Source: JBFMDN01 sp040753915 (lineage in GTDB: Bacteria > Desulfobacterota > Desulfomonilia > Desulfomonilales > Desulfomonilaceae). Taken from it: a stretch of 64,000 nucleotides of DNA. How positions within the stretch are numbered: the first letter of the stretch is position 1; each line of letters starts with the position of its first letter. The notes below the pieces were generated by a model. The model had not been told where the DNA came from and did no database searches. It saw nothing but the letters and a program-made list of their open reading frames with translations. Of the stretch, positions 32,314 to 42,048 are shown piece after piece. A program made the position numbers and the translations under genes. Location: the NCBI GenBank assembly GCA_040753915.1, contig JBFMDN010000026.1:7677-71676 (forward strand). The letters run 5' to 3'.

Positions 32314-33903
32314 TCACCAGAAACGTCTCGGCTCGGGCTCACTCCCTATCTCATCAGGGCCCGCGGAAAAGGGGGAAGGGAAGGTGAACGTCGAGGCTTT
32401 CTTGGAAAGGCTCAAGGTCTCGTTGAGAAGTCGGCGCACCTGGGCGACGCGTGATTCCTGTTTGAGTAGCGTAAGGGCATGGCGGAAATCTTCAGCGGCA
32501 CGAGTGTATTGCTGCTTGTCCTTGTAAGCCACCCCCCGGTTAGCATAGGCAAGGCCGTGAGACGGTTGCTTCTTGATCACCGTCGTGAAAGCGGTGATAG
32601 CGTTGTCCAGATCCCGATTCAACAAGTATGCCCTTCCCATTTGGTAATAGATATCTGCGGAAGAGGAGTCCGCATCCGCCGCGATCGCGGCCTTGAAATC
32701 CCGAATGGCTGCCGGAAAGGCTCCCTGCTCGACATGAGCCAGTCCCCGAGCGTACAGGGCCTTGGCATCGTTGGCATTGGACCGCAAGGCAGCATCCAGG
32801 TCCGCTATGGCTTCGCGGTACCTACCTGCCATGACTTCCGCCCTCCCACGCAAACCAAGGATTATCGGATCGTTCGGGCTATCTTGAAGCGCCTGGTTGA
32901 AGTCCTCGATGGCCTGCTCCGGCCTTTTCAGATCCATGAGAATCTCACCCCGGGCCAATCGTGTGGCCGCGTCCGACCCGTGAAGCCGTATGAGCTCCGT
33001 GTAATCTTCCACAGCCTCCTCATTCCGGTCCATTTTCCTGTATACTGCCGCCCTGTTCAGTCGCGCCAGGCCGAACTTCGGATCCAGCTCTACCGCACGG
33101 CTGAGATCCTTGATGGCTCCCTCCAGATTGCCGGCTTCTGCGTGAGCCCATCCTCTGTTGTTAAATGCCTCGATGTTCTTGACATCCAAATTGATGGCTT
33201 TGTCATAATTCTGGATGGCGCCTGCAACATTCCCGCGCGAGAAGAGCAGGTTGCCACGCTTGAGCCAGGCGTCCCCGTATTTCGGGTTCAGCTCCAGTGC
33301 CTTGTCCAGGTCAGCCAATGCCTTGTCCGATTCCTTGGCATCCAAATAGGCCACAGCCCGGAGGTAGTACGCTTGACTGTCCTGAGGATAGAGGGCCAAT
33401 GCTTTGTTCAGATCCTCAATAGCTGCCTGATGGCTCCCTTGCCCAATGTTGGCTTCAGCCCTTGCCCTGTACGCACCAGCGTGTTCCGCGTCCAAGGCTA
33501 TCACCTGATTCATATCTTCAATTGCTTTGTCGTTGCGCTTCTTCTCAAGATAGATAAGCCCTCTCCCGTACAGTGCGTCGACGATCTTGGGGTCTCTGTC
33601 TAGAGCGCGGGAAAAGTCCTCCAGAGCGCGTTCGATGTCCCCTTTGGATCGATAGGCCACACCTCGATTGAAATAGGCCCTGGCATGATCGGGGTCCAGA
33701 GCGAGGACTCGAGTGTACAGCCGGATGGCTTCATCGAGGTTCCATTTCCAATGAGCCTCGACCGCTTCCGCGTACATGTTCTTGGTGTTGTCGGCGGCAA
33801 ACGCAGAGCCATGCCAAAGCTGTGACAGGGCTACGGCTAGAGTCAACACAACCGCCAGGGACCCAATTGACGTCAATCTTGCTTCCTGCTTTCTATCATA
33901 CAA
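32314..33903 (-). CDS. Exported TPR-repeat protein
   Basis: 529 residues from a TTG start. A signal peptide (about 10-36, ending GSAFA) is followed by about fourteen tandem 34-residue TPR units with the W/L-G-Y-A-P signature (for example AYFNRGVAYRSKGD, AYYLRAVAYLDAKES). No catalytic domain. The repeats form a superhelix for protein binding, most likely in the periplasm. It lies 73 bases downstream of a similar TPR gene on the same strand; together they look like a duplicated pair. Exopolysaccharide assembly often uses TPR scaffolds, but no direct link can be shown. The last 20 or so residues are proline/serine rich. Confidence 0.9.
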   Translation of the reverse strand: MYDRKQEARLTSIGSLAVVLTLAVALSQLWHGSAFAADNTKNMYAEAVEAHWKWNLDEAIRLYTRVLALDPDHARAYFNRGVAYRSKGDIERALEDFSRALDRDPKIVDALYGRGLIYLEKKRNDKAIEDMNQVIALDAEHAGAYRARAEANIGQGSHQAAIEDLNKALALYPQDSQAYYLRAVAYLDAKESDKALADLDKALELNPKYGDAWLKRGNLLFSRGNVAGAIQNYDKAINLDVKNIEAFNNRGWAHAEAGNLEGAIKDLSRAVELDPKFGLARLNRAAVYRKMDRNEEAVEDYTELIRLHGSDAATRLARGEILMDLKRPEQAIEDFNQALQDSPNDPIILGLRGRAEVMAGRYREAIADLDAALRSNANDAKALYARGLAHVEQGAFPAAIRDFKAAIAADADSSSADIYYQMGRAYLLNRDLDNAITAFTTVIKKQPSHGLAYANRGVAYKDKQQYTRAAEDFRHALTLLKQESRVAQVRRLLNETLSLSKKASTFTFPSPFSAGPDEIGSEPEPRRFW

Positions 33904-33976
33904 GCCGTAATCCCGCCTCCGTCACGGGACCTTTCGCAACAGCGAGAGGTCAGCGGATCTTGACACAGCGGGACTC

Positions 33977-35452
33977 TCACGGAGAGCCCAGCATCTGCTT
34001 CAGTTGCGCGGTGTTTACCGGCGGTCTTATCGTCTGCAGCGTAGGAGAGCCCTCCGGCAACTGCATGGCTCGAGCAAAATCCTTCCGGGCCCGTTCCGCG
34101 TATCCGAGGAACTCGAAGACAATGGCCCTTCTCAGGAGAGCATCCCGAAACGAGGGATCAAGGTCTATGCTCCGAGTAAGCTCGACGGCAGCTTCGCGAA
34201 AGAGCCCCTGCTTTCCCAGAGCGATCCCGAGATTGTAATGCGCTGAGGCATCCTCCGGCCTGACCTTGACGAGTCTCCTGAAAGCGTCTGTAGCCCCCTG
34301 GAAATTCCCGTATTTTTCCCTCAGAGCCCCCAGTGAGAGCAAGACCTCGGGGTTCTCAGGGTCAAGACTGCCGGCTCGTTCGAGGTCGCTCAACGCCTCT
34401 CGATCTCGGCCTAATTCTTGGAAGCACGAGGCTCGATAGGTGTACACCGCGGGATCGTCTGGATTCAGACCGATGGCGGTCGCAAAGTCCTGGACTGCTT
34501 TCGGGCACTCCCCTTGACTCTTATGAATCCACCCCCGATTCACGTACGCCTTGGCTAACTTAGGGTCCAGTGAAATTGCCTTGGAGATATCCCTCAGCCC
34601 CTGGACCGTGTTTCCTTTCTTGAAGAAGGCCCAACCCCGGTTGTTGTACAGGTCGGCGTATCGAGGATTTATTCGCACCGCTGCACTATAATCTTCAACT
34701 GCCTTATCCAGGTCCTCTTTCTTGAAGTAAGCGTTACCTCTCTGAAAATAGGCGAGAGCGTATTCCGGATTGAGCTCGATAGCCTTCGAGAAGTCACTGA
34801 TCGAACCGTCATTGTCGCCTGCCTTAAGGCGGGCGTTTCCCCTGTTGTAATAGGCCAAGGTGTATTCGGGATTAAGCTGCAGCGCTCGATCGAAGTCCCG
34901 TATGGATACGTTGGGTTTTTGTTGCTGCAAATAGACCCACCCCCGATTGTTGTATGCGTCGGGATCGGAAGGATCGAGGTCTATGGCCTTCGAGAAGTCG
35001 GCTATCGCCCTATCAAGCGCTCCTTTGCCGTAATAGGCGTTTCCTCGGTTGTAGTACGCCAGCGAATAGGATGGATTGAGCTCTATCGCTGCCGAAAAAT
35101 CAGAAATAGCCTGGTCGAACAGGCCCAGCTTGTAATGCACGCTGCCACGATTATTGAGTGCCGTGGACATCTTGGGATCGATGCGATGTGCCTCGGTGTA
35201 ATCGTCGATCGCGGCCCCTAGGTTGCCCAGCTTCTCGTACGCGAGCCCTCGGTGAAAGAAAAGCTCTGCCTCTGCCGCCCCGGACCTGATTGCCCGCGTT
35301 AAGAGATCCACGGCTTTACCGTAATCCCCGACCCTCTCCGCAATCCTAGCCCGCTGCACATATTCCTGAGGAGTCGCTGACAGGACCGGAAAGGAACTGG
35401 CTCCCAGGAGTGCCCATGCGAAAATGACTGCGGCGCAGATTCTGGAGCTCAT
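33977..35452 (-). CDS. Exported TPR-repeat protein
   Basis: 491 residues: a signal peptide (about 1-27), then about twelve TPR units of very regular composition (repeated AYYNRGNA, IxDFSKAIELNP). An AGGGAG ribosome binding site precedes the ATG. The repeat consensus resembles that of the neighbouring 529-residue protein, suggesting a tandem duplication followed by divergence. Function by inference: periplasmic scaffold. The upstream 379-base gap separates it from the exopolysaccharide locus, so it may be its own transcription unit. Confidence 0.9.
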   Translation of the reverse strand: MSSRICAAVIFAWALLGASSFPVLSATPQEYVQRARIAERVGDYGKAVDLLTRAIRSGAAEAELFFHRGLAYEKLGNLGAAIDDYTEAHRIDPKMSTALNNRGSVHYKLGLFDQAISDFSAAIELNPSYSLAYYNRGNAYYGKGALDRAIADFSKAIDLDPSDPDAYNNRGWVYLQQQKPNVSIRDFDRALQLNPEYTLAYYNRGNARLKAGDNDGSISDFSKAIELNPEYALAYFQRGNAYFKKEDLDKAVEDYSAAVRINPRYADLYNNRGWAFFKKGNTVQGLRDISKAISLDPKLAKAYVNRGWIHKSQGECPKAVQDFATAIGLNPDDPAVYTYRASCFQELGRDREALSDLERAGSLDPENPEVLLSLGALREKYGNFQGATDAFRRLVKVRPEDASAHYNLGIALGKQGLFREAAVELTRSIDLDPSFRDALLRRAIVFEFLGYAERARKDFARAMQLPEGSPTLQTIRPPVNTAQLKQMLGSP

Positions 35453-35831
35453 TACTAAAACTCCCTTGATTCATAGGGACATGCTGGTTGATATGTTACC
35501 ACAACATGAACATAATTGTCTACCTCTATGTCAGGAAAACCTTTTTATTGCTAGACTCACCAAGTAACGGAAGGAAGCGACCCCTCGGTCGACAACTCTT
35601 CTTCCACAGTGGCTCGCTCCGAAGGAACGCGGACTACTGGTTGCTAACTATCGAAGACAGTCAGCAACGCGCGGTTGTTCCCATTCATGCACTCTGTCGA
35701 TAATTTCTCTGCACGCCAGCAGAAGCGCAGAACGGTCGTGGAGCATTCCGCCTAGACCTCATGAAATCGGCGTTTGGTTAAATCCGCGATGTGAGTCTAT
35801 AATCTGTCCAAGGAAGCCAGAGGGTAAGTTT
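35453..35831. other. Intergenic region upstream of the TPR genes
   Basis: 379 bases between two minus-strand genes, relatively AT-rich next to the TPR start. On the minus strand TAGACA, an 18-base spacer and TAACAT lie within 70 bases of the TPR start codon, a weak promoter candidate. No gene, repeat or terminator with a T-run is convincing. Confidence 0.45.
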
Positions 35832-38135
35832 CTACAGGTCCACAGTCTTCGCGCGCCGGTCGGTCTTGGGCTGACCCTCATTATTGTAGTACCGGTGATA
35901 GTATCGGTTGTAGTACCTGGAGTTATAGTAGGCCAGTCCGCATCCCTTTCTCGCGTCAGCCATGTTCAATACTATTCCCAACAGCCTCCCGCGCGATTGG
36001 TACACGGCATCCCGCGCTTCGCGGAGAAAACTAATGGGCGTGTGGCCAGCCTTAGAGATCATGATGATGCCGTCACCGTAGCTCGCCCAGATTCTGGCGT
36101 CCACAAGACCCAGAATCGGGGGAGCGTCGATGATGACCACATCGAACACTTTCTTACACGCTTCAACAATATCGTGAATGCGAGCATCCTTGAGAAGGGC
36201 CGCCGGGTTCTCGGGCCGGGTGCCAGCCGGGATGTAGTACAGGCCCGGCACGTGGGACTGACGAATCGTTTCCTTGAGCCGCGATACTTTTCCCGTGAGA
36301 AGATCGCTCAGGCCAAGGCCATTTGCGGGCGCTTGGAAGATGTCCTGTACACTGGGGCTCCGGAGATCCCCGTCAATGACAAGCGCTTTCTTGCGTTCGG
36401 AGGCAAACACCGTGCCCATGACTACACTCATGAGGGTCTTGCCCTCCAGAGGCAGTGCGCTGGTTACAACTACCGACGCTCCTGAATCGTGCGGCAACAA
36501 AGCGGAAGCAGCGTTTTGCACTATTCTGACTGCATCGGTGAAGGGGGAAGACGGGAACCGATGTGCCATGAATTCAGGCCGTCCCAAGGGGAGGTCGGTG
36601 TCGCTCATTGACATCTTGGGGGTGTCAAGCACAGGGATCGCCCCTAACACGGGCAGGTTGAGACGCTCTTGAATGTCCTGTGCAGATTGAACGCTCGTGT
36701 CGATTAAATTCAAGCACAAAGCCAAACCGATCCCGGCCAAGAGCCCGAGAATTGCCCCCGTGAACATTATCTTTGCCTTCTTGGGTCTTACGGGCGTCAA
36801 AGGAAGGGTGGGCGGGCTCGTGACCGACACCTGCCATCCCGCTATGCCGTGATCGAGCTCGGCCTGCTTCGACCGTTGGAGCAGCATATGGTACACGCTC
36901 TCGTTGGCGTCGACCGCTTTCTTGAGAATGCTGTACTTGACAGCCACGGAGTTCATCCCGATTGCCTCGCCCTTGGCCTTTTCAAAGGCCTGCCGGGATT
37001 CATCTTCCTTCCGCTTTGCCGCGCCGAGCGCCGAGCTCAAGTTGCTCTGCTCGATTTCCGCAATCGCCTGTTCCATAGCGGAAATCTTCTTCTTCAAGAG
37101 GGCCATCTTAAAGTATTCTGGAGAGTAAATGGCCTCCATGGATGTATATTCCGATTTCAAAGCAGCCAGCTTGGCCCTCAGCGATTCCAGGTAGTTGTCG
37201 CCCAGTTCCGAAGGCAGGGTTCTCTCCCTCTCGTATCGCCGCTCTTCAAGCATGAGTCGATTCGATTGAGACTTGAGCCATTCCTGCCCGGCCTTCTCGA
37301 ATTCTCCTACCTTCGGGTTGGGGGCCTTGCCCACAACCACGATGTCGTGCTCTTTGGAAAACTCCAGAAGCTCCCGTTCCGATTCTTTCAGCCGATTCTC
37401 GGCCTCCACGAGCTCTCGGCTGAGCCAGCTTCGCATTTTCTCACCAAGCTGTTCCTGTTTGCTATCCGTCAGCTCGATAAAGGTCTCGATGTATGCACTG
37501 AGCATGTCCCGTGCCACAACCGGGTCAGACGCCCCCATTTCGACTTCTATCATCCGAGTGCCTTTCAGAGGCTCCACCTTCACACTTCCGACGATGGCGT
37601 TCAATGAAGCAGCCCTGTTCTCCTCTGTCTTGGAAGCAGCCTTATCACTTGCGGGAGCAGATGTGCCCGAGGCTCGCGTGGCGGACTCCTTGTCAGCCGA
37701 ACCTGCTTCTTTCTTTGCCATGTGCTCAAGAAATTTCTCGGCCAAGCCCCGACTCTTCAATGCCTCGATCTGACTCTGAAAATAGAGCTCTGACTGACCC
37801 CACATGAGGAACATGTCGTTGGCTCCCGTTACCGTCGGATGGATCCGATTGATCTCAATGGTGGCAGAAGAAATATAGTAGGGTTCCGAAGTATATGCGA
37901 TGAAGGCAGCAATGCCAACTCCCAGGATGAACCCCATTATGACGATCCACTTCCGGTTAAGGATGGCACGTGCATAGTCCAACAACGACTTCTGATCGTC
38001 TCTCTGGAAATCATAGAAGCTCGAAATTTTGCTCACATCGTAAACGATGTCCTGCGCTCCTCTGTCTGCGGAGGAAAGGGAAGAGCTTCTGTTTGCACGG
38101 GAGATAGGTTCCAAATCATGATTATCGGCGCTCAT
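35832..38135 (-). CDS. Wzz-type chain-length protein fused to bacterial tyrosine kinase (BY-kinase)
   Basis: 767 residues. An N-terminal cytoplasmic segment, a transmembrane helix (about 65-85), a large Wzz periplasmic region with coiled coils (about 90-470), a second transmembrane helix (about 488-510), then a cytoplasmic kinase. Walker A is ALPLEGKT (about 560), Walker A' LVIDGDLRSP, Walker B VVIIDAPP. The C-terminus has a tyrosine cluster (YYNSRYYNRYYHRYYNN) for autophosphorylation. An Ala/Ser/Lys-rich low-complexity insert at about 138-178 interrupts the Wzz domain. It controls polymer length and export. Start at the ATG 38135; a GTG 48 codons upstream is less likely. It is the last gene of the minus-strand exopolysaccharide run. 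Confidence 0.93.
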   Translation of the reverse strand: MSADNHDLEPISRANRSSSLSSADRGAQDIVYDVSKISSFYDFQRDDQKSLLDYARAILNRKWIVIMGFILGVGIAAFIAYTSEPYYISSATIEINRIHPTVTGANDMFLMWGQSELYFQSQIEALKSRGLAEKFLEHMAKKEAGSADKESATRASGTSAPASDKAASKTEENRAASLNAIVGSVKVEPLKGTRMIEVEMGASDPVVARDMLSAYIETFIELTDSKQEQLGEKMRSWLSRELVEAENRLKESERELLEFSKEHDIVVVGKAPNPKVGEFEKAGQEWLKSQSNRLMLEERRYERERTLPSELGDNYLESLRAKLAALKSEYTSMEAIYSPEYFKMALLKKKISAMEQAIAEIEQSNLSSALGAAKRKEDESRQAFEKAKGEAIGMNSVAVKYSILKKAVDANESVYHMLLQRSKQAELDHGIAGWQVSVTSPPTLPLTPVRPKKAKIMFTGAILGLLAGIGLALCLNLIDTSVQSAQDIQERLNLPVLGAIPVLDTPKMSMSDTDLPLGRPEFMAHRFPSSPFTDAVRIVQNAASALLPHDSGASVVVTSALPLEGKTLMSVVMGTVFASERKKALVIDGDLRSPSVQDIFQAPANGLGLSDLLTGKVSRLKETIRQSHVPGLYYIPAGTRPENPAALLKDARIHDIVEACKKVFDVVIIDAPPILGLVDARIWASYGDGIIMISKAGHTPISFLREARDAVYQSRGRLLGIVLNMADARKGCGLAYYNSRYYNRYYHRYYNNEGQPKTDRRAKTVDL

Positions 38136-38356
38136 TAGGATCTCACTTGTTGTCCACCTCAACGAGCTCGTGCGGTGATCTCTCACCTGCAAGTTCCCGT
38201 CGAGAACTGTTCGTCCGCAAACGATACGGCTGCGTTCGGAAGGTACCAATTCAGAGCCAGTACGGAGTACTGTTGACACCTATGATACGTTGAGAAGGTA
38301 AGATTTTCAAGGACGTTTTCCCATGTGCTGCTGTTATGCTCGAATGTCAAAATGAT

Positions 38357-39127
38357 TCACGGATGAATATCCGAATTTTTTCCGGCACGATTCCCCATGA
38401 ATTCTTTAGCAGTTGCGCATCCATCCTGAGAAACGCCTTTTCCCGAAAAAACACGTACAATTGTCATCGCTAGGATTCTGAAATCTAGCATAATTGACCA
38501 GTTGTCGACATACCACACATCAAGCGAGAACTTTTGTTCCCAGCTTATCGTGTTTCTTCCGTTTACCTGTGCCCACCCAGTTATACCCGGCTTCACATCG
38601 TGGCGACGCATCTGCTCTTGAGAATAGCGGTCAAGGTATTGCATGAGCAGGGGCCGGGGACCGACCAGGCTAAGCTCACCTCTCAAGACGTTCCACAGTT
38701 GAGGCAGCTCATCCAGACTCGTGCGCCGCAAGAACTTCCCCAAGCGAGTGAGCCTCATTTCTTCAGGACACAATTCGCCGGAAGGCGATAGGTCTTCACT
38801 CATCGTGCGGAATTTTACTAGAGTGAAGGGCTTGCCGTACAGGCCTGGACGTCGTTGGCGGAACAAGACCGGAGCCCCCATTGTGGAACGGATCAGCAAC
38901 GCAATGACGGCCATCAAAGGCAAAGTCGCAATCAGTCCGGTGGTAGCGCCAGTCACATCTACCACTCTCTTGAACAGTGCGCGTATTCGGGAGACTGAGC
39001 GAGAGGTGGAGCGCAACGGTGCGGTTGTGCTGCCCTGCCTCCGACGAAGAGAAGATGTTCTCCACGTCGGGTCCGCTCCTGAACAATCGTCACGATTTGT
39101 TGTCTCCACGAGGTTCCATGACTCCAT
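38357..39127 (-). CDS. Polyprenyl-phosphate sugar-1-phosphate transferase (priming enzyme)
   Basis: 256 residues. A basic N-terminus, one membrane re-entrant helix (about 58-85), and the catalytic domain with KFRTM, RLTRLGKFLRRTSLDELPQL, LVGPRP and PGITGWAQVNGRN, the signature of the PglC/WcaJ family. It transfers a sugar phosphate from a UDP-sugar to undecaprenyl phosphate at the inner membrane, starting each repeat unit. ATG 39127 with GGAG upstream avoids overlap with the methyltransferase gene, although the frame is open further. It lies between the methyltransferase and BY-kinase genes. Confidence 0.94.
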   Translation of the reverse strand: MESWNLVETTNRDDCSGADPTWRTSSLRRRQGSTTAPLRSTSRSVSRIRALFKRVVDVTGATTGLIATLPLMAVIALLIRSTMGAPVLFRQRRPGLYGKPFTLVKFRTMSEDLSPSGELCPEEMRLTRLGKFLRRTSLDELPQLWNVLRGELSLVGPRPLLMQYLDRYSQEQMRRHDVKPGITGWAQVNGRNTISWEQKFSLDVWYVDNWSIMLDFRILAMTIVRVFSGKGVSQDGCATAKEFMGNRAGKNSDIHP

Positions 39128-39155
39128 TTCGTCGTTCGTCTCCTGTCCCGTTCGC

Positions 39156-39812
39156 TCATCCGTCCTGGCCAGCCACCATGAAGATTCCGCGAGTAAGCCG
39201 AATGGAGCGATGGAACGGAAAACCGGCACTCTTGTACAAGCTGTCGAGCATGTCGGCTGAATATTCGTGAACAGGGCAGCCCTTGATCCATCCATATCGT
39301 ATGGAGCGGTGAAAACGCCAGAAAAAACCGTTTGACGGAAAGCTCGCCAGGAAACGTCGCTTCGTGAGGGAAGCCACCTTCCGGAGAATTGCTGCTGGTC
39401 CGTCCACGTAATCGAAAAAGCCGATAGCGATCACTATGTCAAAAGCGTCTTGAAAGGGATGACTTTCAAAATCGTCGCATATAAATTCACATCTGTCCGA
39501 AATCCCCCTTTGTACCGCCGCTGATCTGCAGAAGTCTATCATAGATGACGAGAAATCAATGCCCACAACGCGAGCAGCCCCCCGCCTTACGAATTCCATG
39601 CTATACTGCCCTGTGCCGCAGCCAACGTCCAGGACCGACGTACCTGAAATCTCTCCGCAGTGCGCGAACGTGAGCTCGAAACGCTCAAACATGGCCCTCC
39701 GGAAAATCCTGTTGAAGAAATGGCGAACAGAATGGTCGCGAGAATAGAGCGAATCCCACCGAAGGGGGACCCTGTCGAAGTAGCGCTTGACATCGTTACG
39801 GGTGGAGAGCAT
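39156..39812 (-). CDS. Class I SAM-dependent methyltransferase
   Basis: 218 residues with the SAM motif VLDVGCGTGQYS (motif I), acidic GIDFS loop (motif II) and DIVIAIGFFDYV (motif IV region). The acceptor is unknown; because the gene is embedded in the exopolysaccharide run and overlaps the deacetylase gene by 17 bases, a sugar or lipid-linked sugar acceptor is likely. The C-terminal part (HEYSADMLDSLYKSAGF) is typical of methyltransferase type 11/12 proteins. GAGG before the ATG supports the start. Confidence 0.88.
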   Translation of the reverse strand: MLSTRNDVKRYFDRVPLRWDSLYSRDHSVRHFFNRIFRRAMFERFELTFAHCGEISGTSVLDVGCGTGQYSMEFVRRGAARVVGIDFSSSMIDFCRSAAVQRGISDRCEFICDDFESHPFQDAFDIVIAIGFFDYVDGPAAILRKVASLTKRRFLASFPSNGFFWRFHRSIRYGWIKGCPVHEYSADMLDSLYKSAGFPFHRSIRLTRGIFMVAGQDG

Positions 39813-40692
39813 CTCCGAGCACCTCGCGAATCGTAGTGAAGTTAAATTCCGTTAGTATTTCTCGTAGCTTCCTCCGGATCCCCCTTCGCAACATATTCCA
39901 CCGTACCTTGGTCTTGAAGGCCGTCAATGGGGGTACCTCTATTGGTAGATCCCTGCAGAGCAACGGCTCCTCTGCCAATTCGTACGGATGGAGGTACAGC
40001 ACGAAGGGCCGGCCTTCCCGATTGACCCGGCGTATTGCCCGTTTCACCACGCTGGCGGGCAGAATCCGAAAATAGCTGCCGCCGGCCACTGGAAAATTGC
40101 GTCCCCACACTCGAACCGTGGAGAGGGGGACCTCCACAAGGGAACCGTTCTCGCGGCGGATCTCCACTACCCCGGTAGGGAAGCTATCCATCCCGTATCT
40201 TGGCCCGGCCGCCGGAAAAATAGAGCTATCGTACCGGAGTCCTGACTCCACAAGAATGTCCAGCGCCCAGTGTGTAGTTTCTGAGATGCTGAACTCTGGA
40301 GCTCGAAAACCCAGCACCGGCATTTCGCTCGTCCGCTCTATGGCGCTCAAAGAAAGACGGATTTCTCGACGAAATTCATCGGGGCTGAGCTTTGTCAGGG
40401 GAGTGTGTGAGTACCCGTGCGTGCCTACTTCATGTCCGGCCGTCTCGATTTCCCGCACCAGCTCGGGAAAAGTCTCGGCCACTACACCCAAAACGAAGAA
40501 GGTGGCCTTGGTTTGGGTCTCGTTGAGCAGGGTCAGCACTGAGCGCGTCATTTGGTAGCACTTGTCCAGAGGTGGCCCGGCCCAACCGCTCAGCTTACGA
40601 CTTATGATCTGGTGCCAGCACTCCACATCGATTGACAACATATTGGTCCGTGCATTTACAGAAGCCGGTTTTATGCTCAACTCAGGAAACAT
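39796..40692 (-). CDS. Polysaccharide deacetylase, XrtA/PEP-CTERM-locus type
   Basis: 298 residues of the NodB-like carbohydrate esterase 4 fold. SIDVECW holds the metal Asp, HEVGTHGYSHTPLTKL holds two metal-binding His, and GFRAPEFSIS the catalytic Arg region; YLHPYELA is the C-terminal histidine motif typical of the DUF3473-bearing branch found in exosortase-associated loci. It would deacetylate N-acetyl sugars of the polymer. GGAG lies before the ATG. No exosortase gene is in the window, so the link to PEP-CTERM protein sorting is only by family resemblance. Confidence 0.9.
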   Translation of the reverse strand: MFPELSIKPASVNARTNMLSIDVECWHQIISRKLSGWAGPPLDKCYQMTRSVLTLLNETQTKATFFVLGVVAETFPELVREIETAGHEVGTHGYSHTPLTKLSPDEFRREIRLSLSAIERTSEMPVLGFRAPEFSISETTHWALDILVESGLRYDSSIFPAAGPRYGMDSFPTGVVEIRRENGSLVEVPLSTVRVWGRNFPVAGGSYFRILPASVVKRAIRRVNREGRPFVLYLHPYELAEEPLLCRDLPIEVPPLTAFKTKVRWNMLRRGIRRKLREILTEFNFTTIREVLGDALHP

Positions 40693-40704
40693 GGACACGC
40701 TCCT

Positions 40705-42048
40705 TCAGCGGTCCCGAAGCCTTCGCGCACAATCGAGCGTGTGTCTGATGTGCATTTTGAGACCCTGCCCCGTCATGTGAGGCCCGGAGAATGACTCTCG
40801 CGTCTTTCCACTCTCCTCCACCGCGTCCCATGGTATTCCTGCGGTCAGTCCCTTTTTTTCGAGCACTCCAAGGTACTCACGGCATATAGCTTCCCAGATC
40901 GACTCCTGCTTGAACTCACGGAGCACGCGAATCCTCGCTGCGGTCCCGTGCCTTCGCTGCAGGTCTCGACCATCCTCGACGTAGCGGTTTATTGCTTCGG
41001 CCAAGGCTCTCCCGTTACGAGGCGGGACAAGAGTTCCGGTCACCCCATCCAGGACTGCGTCTACGCAGCCCGTCACCCGAGTGGCAACAACGGGCAGCTC
41101 CATTGCTGCCGCCTCCAGTGGCACGTTGGGCAGTCCTTCCGAATAAGAAGGTAACACGACCAGGTCCATTGCAGAATAAAGGAGCGGCATTTCCTCGTTC
41201 GGCACGTAGTCTATCCAGACGACTCTTTGGTCATTTCGCAAGCGCTGCAGGACATCTTCAGGAACCGGATCCTGTGCTTCCGCCTCGCCGACTATTATGA
41301 GGAACACCCTCGTATGTGTAATCGAGAGAAGGCTCCACGCTTCCTCAAGCTCTCTGACTCCCTTACCAGCTACAACTCGTCCAATGAAGCCTATGACGAA
41401 CGCCTCACTTGGAATGGAATACCGTGCTCTGAGATCTACGCGGGATTGTGGGGGCAGAAGCCGGGGATCGAATCGCCCCGTGGCATCGACTCCGTTGCTG
41501 CTTCCGTGTGCGGGAACAGTGAGCTTGTCCGGATCGCAATATCCTCCGGAGATGATGACATCGGCGACGGATCTGCTGACTGCGATTACTCGATCGGCCA
41601 GTCTGCACGACAAGTGCTCCATGGCTCTGAGGACGAGCCCTGCAAGGCCTGTCCGACGGTCCACCATGATGCCCCGCAAGCCGTAGATCCGCACCGGCAC
41701 CCGCGCGAGCGTTGCGGCCAGCATGGCCAGCGGCCCAGCCTTCCCCGTGGACGCGTGAACTATGGTGGGTCGCAGTTTTCTGAACAGGAGAATGAGACGG
41801 ATGAGAGAGGCCAGATCTGAAAGGGGCGAGATATGTCGGGTCATGGCAACCGGATACACTGCAATACCGTCCCTCTCCCGGACGCGCTCGAGGGCTTGTC
41901 CCGGAGAAGAAACAGCGATTACTTCGAAACCGCGCTCCTTCAAATACGTTATCTGGCCCCTGAGGAAAAACTCCAGGGTCATGGGTACGGTGACCACGTG
42001 AACAAGTCGCGGTTTGGCCCCGGGATCCTTCAAGCTACTCCGCAGCAT
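40705..42048 (-). CDS. Glycosyltransferase family 4
   Basis: 447 residues with two Rossmann-like halves. The N-terminal acceptor region has HVVTVPMTLEFFLRG; the C-terminal donor half has FIGRVVAGKGVRELEEAW, VLPSYSEGLPNVPLEAAAMELPVVAT (the E-x7-E pair) and a long C-terminal helix. It transfers an activated sugar to the growing lipid-linked repeat unit on the cytoplasmic face. Its start lies inside the last codons of the asparagine synthase gene (14-base overlap) and AGGGAG precedes it, so the two are translationally coupled. Sugar identity unknown. Confidence 0.92.
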   Translation of the reverse strand: MLRSSLKDPGAKPRLVHVVTVPMTLEFFLRGQITYLKERGFEVIAVSSPGQALERVRERDGIAVYPVAMTRHISPLSDLASLIRLILLFRKLRPTIVHASTGKAGPLAMLAATLARVPVRIYGLRGIMVDRRTGLAGLVLRAMEHLSCRLADRVIAVSRSVADVIISGGYCDPDKLTVPAHGSSNGVDATGRFDPRLLPPQSRVDLRARYSIPSEAFVIGFIGRVVAGKGVRELEEAWSLLSITHTRVFLIIVGEAEAQDPVPEDVLQRLRNDQRVVWIDYVPNEEMPLLYSAMDLVVLPSYSEGLPNVPLEAAAMELPVVATRVTGCVDAVLDGVTGTLVPPRNGRALAEAINRYVEDGRDLQRRHGTAARIRVLREFKQESIWEAICREYLGVLEKKGLTAGIPWDAVEESGKTRESFSGPHMTGQGLKMHIRHTLDCARRLRDR

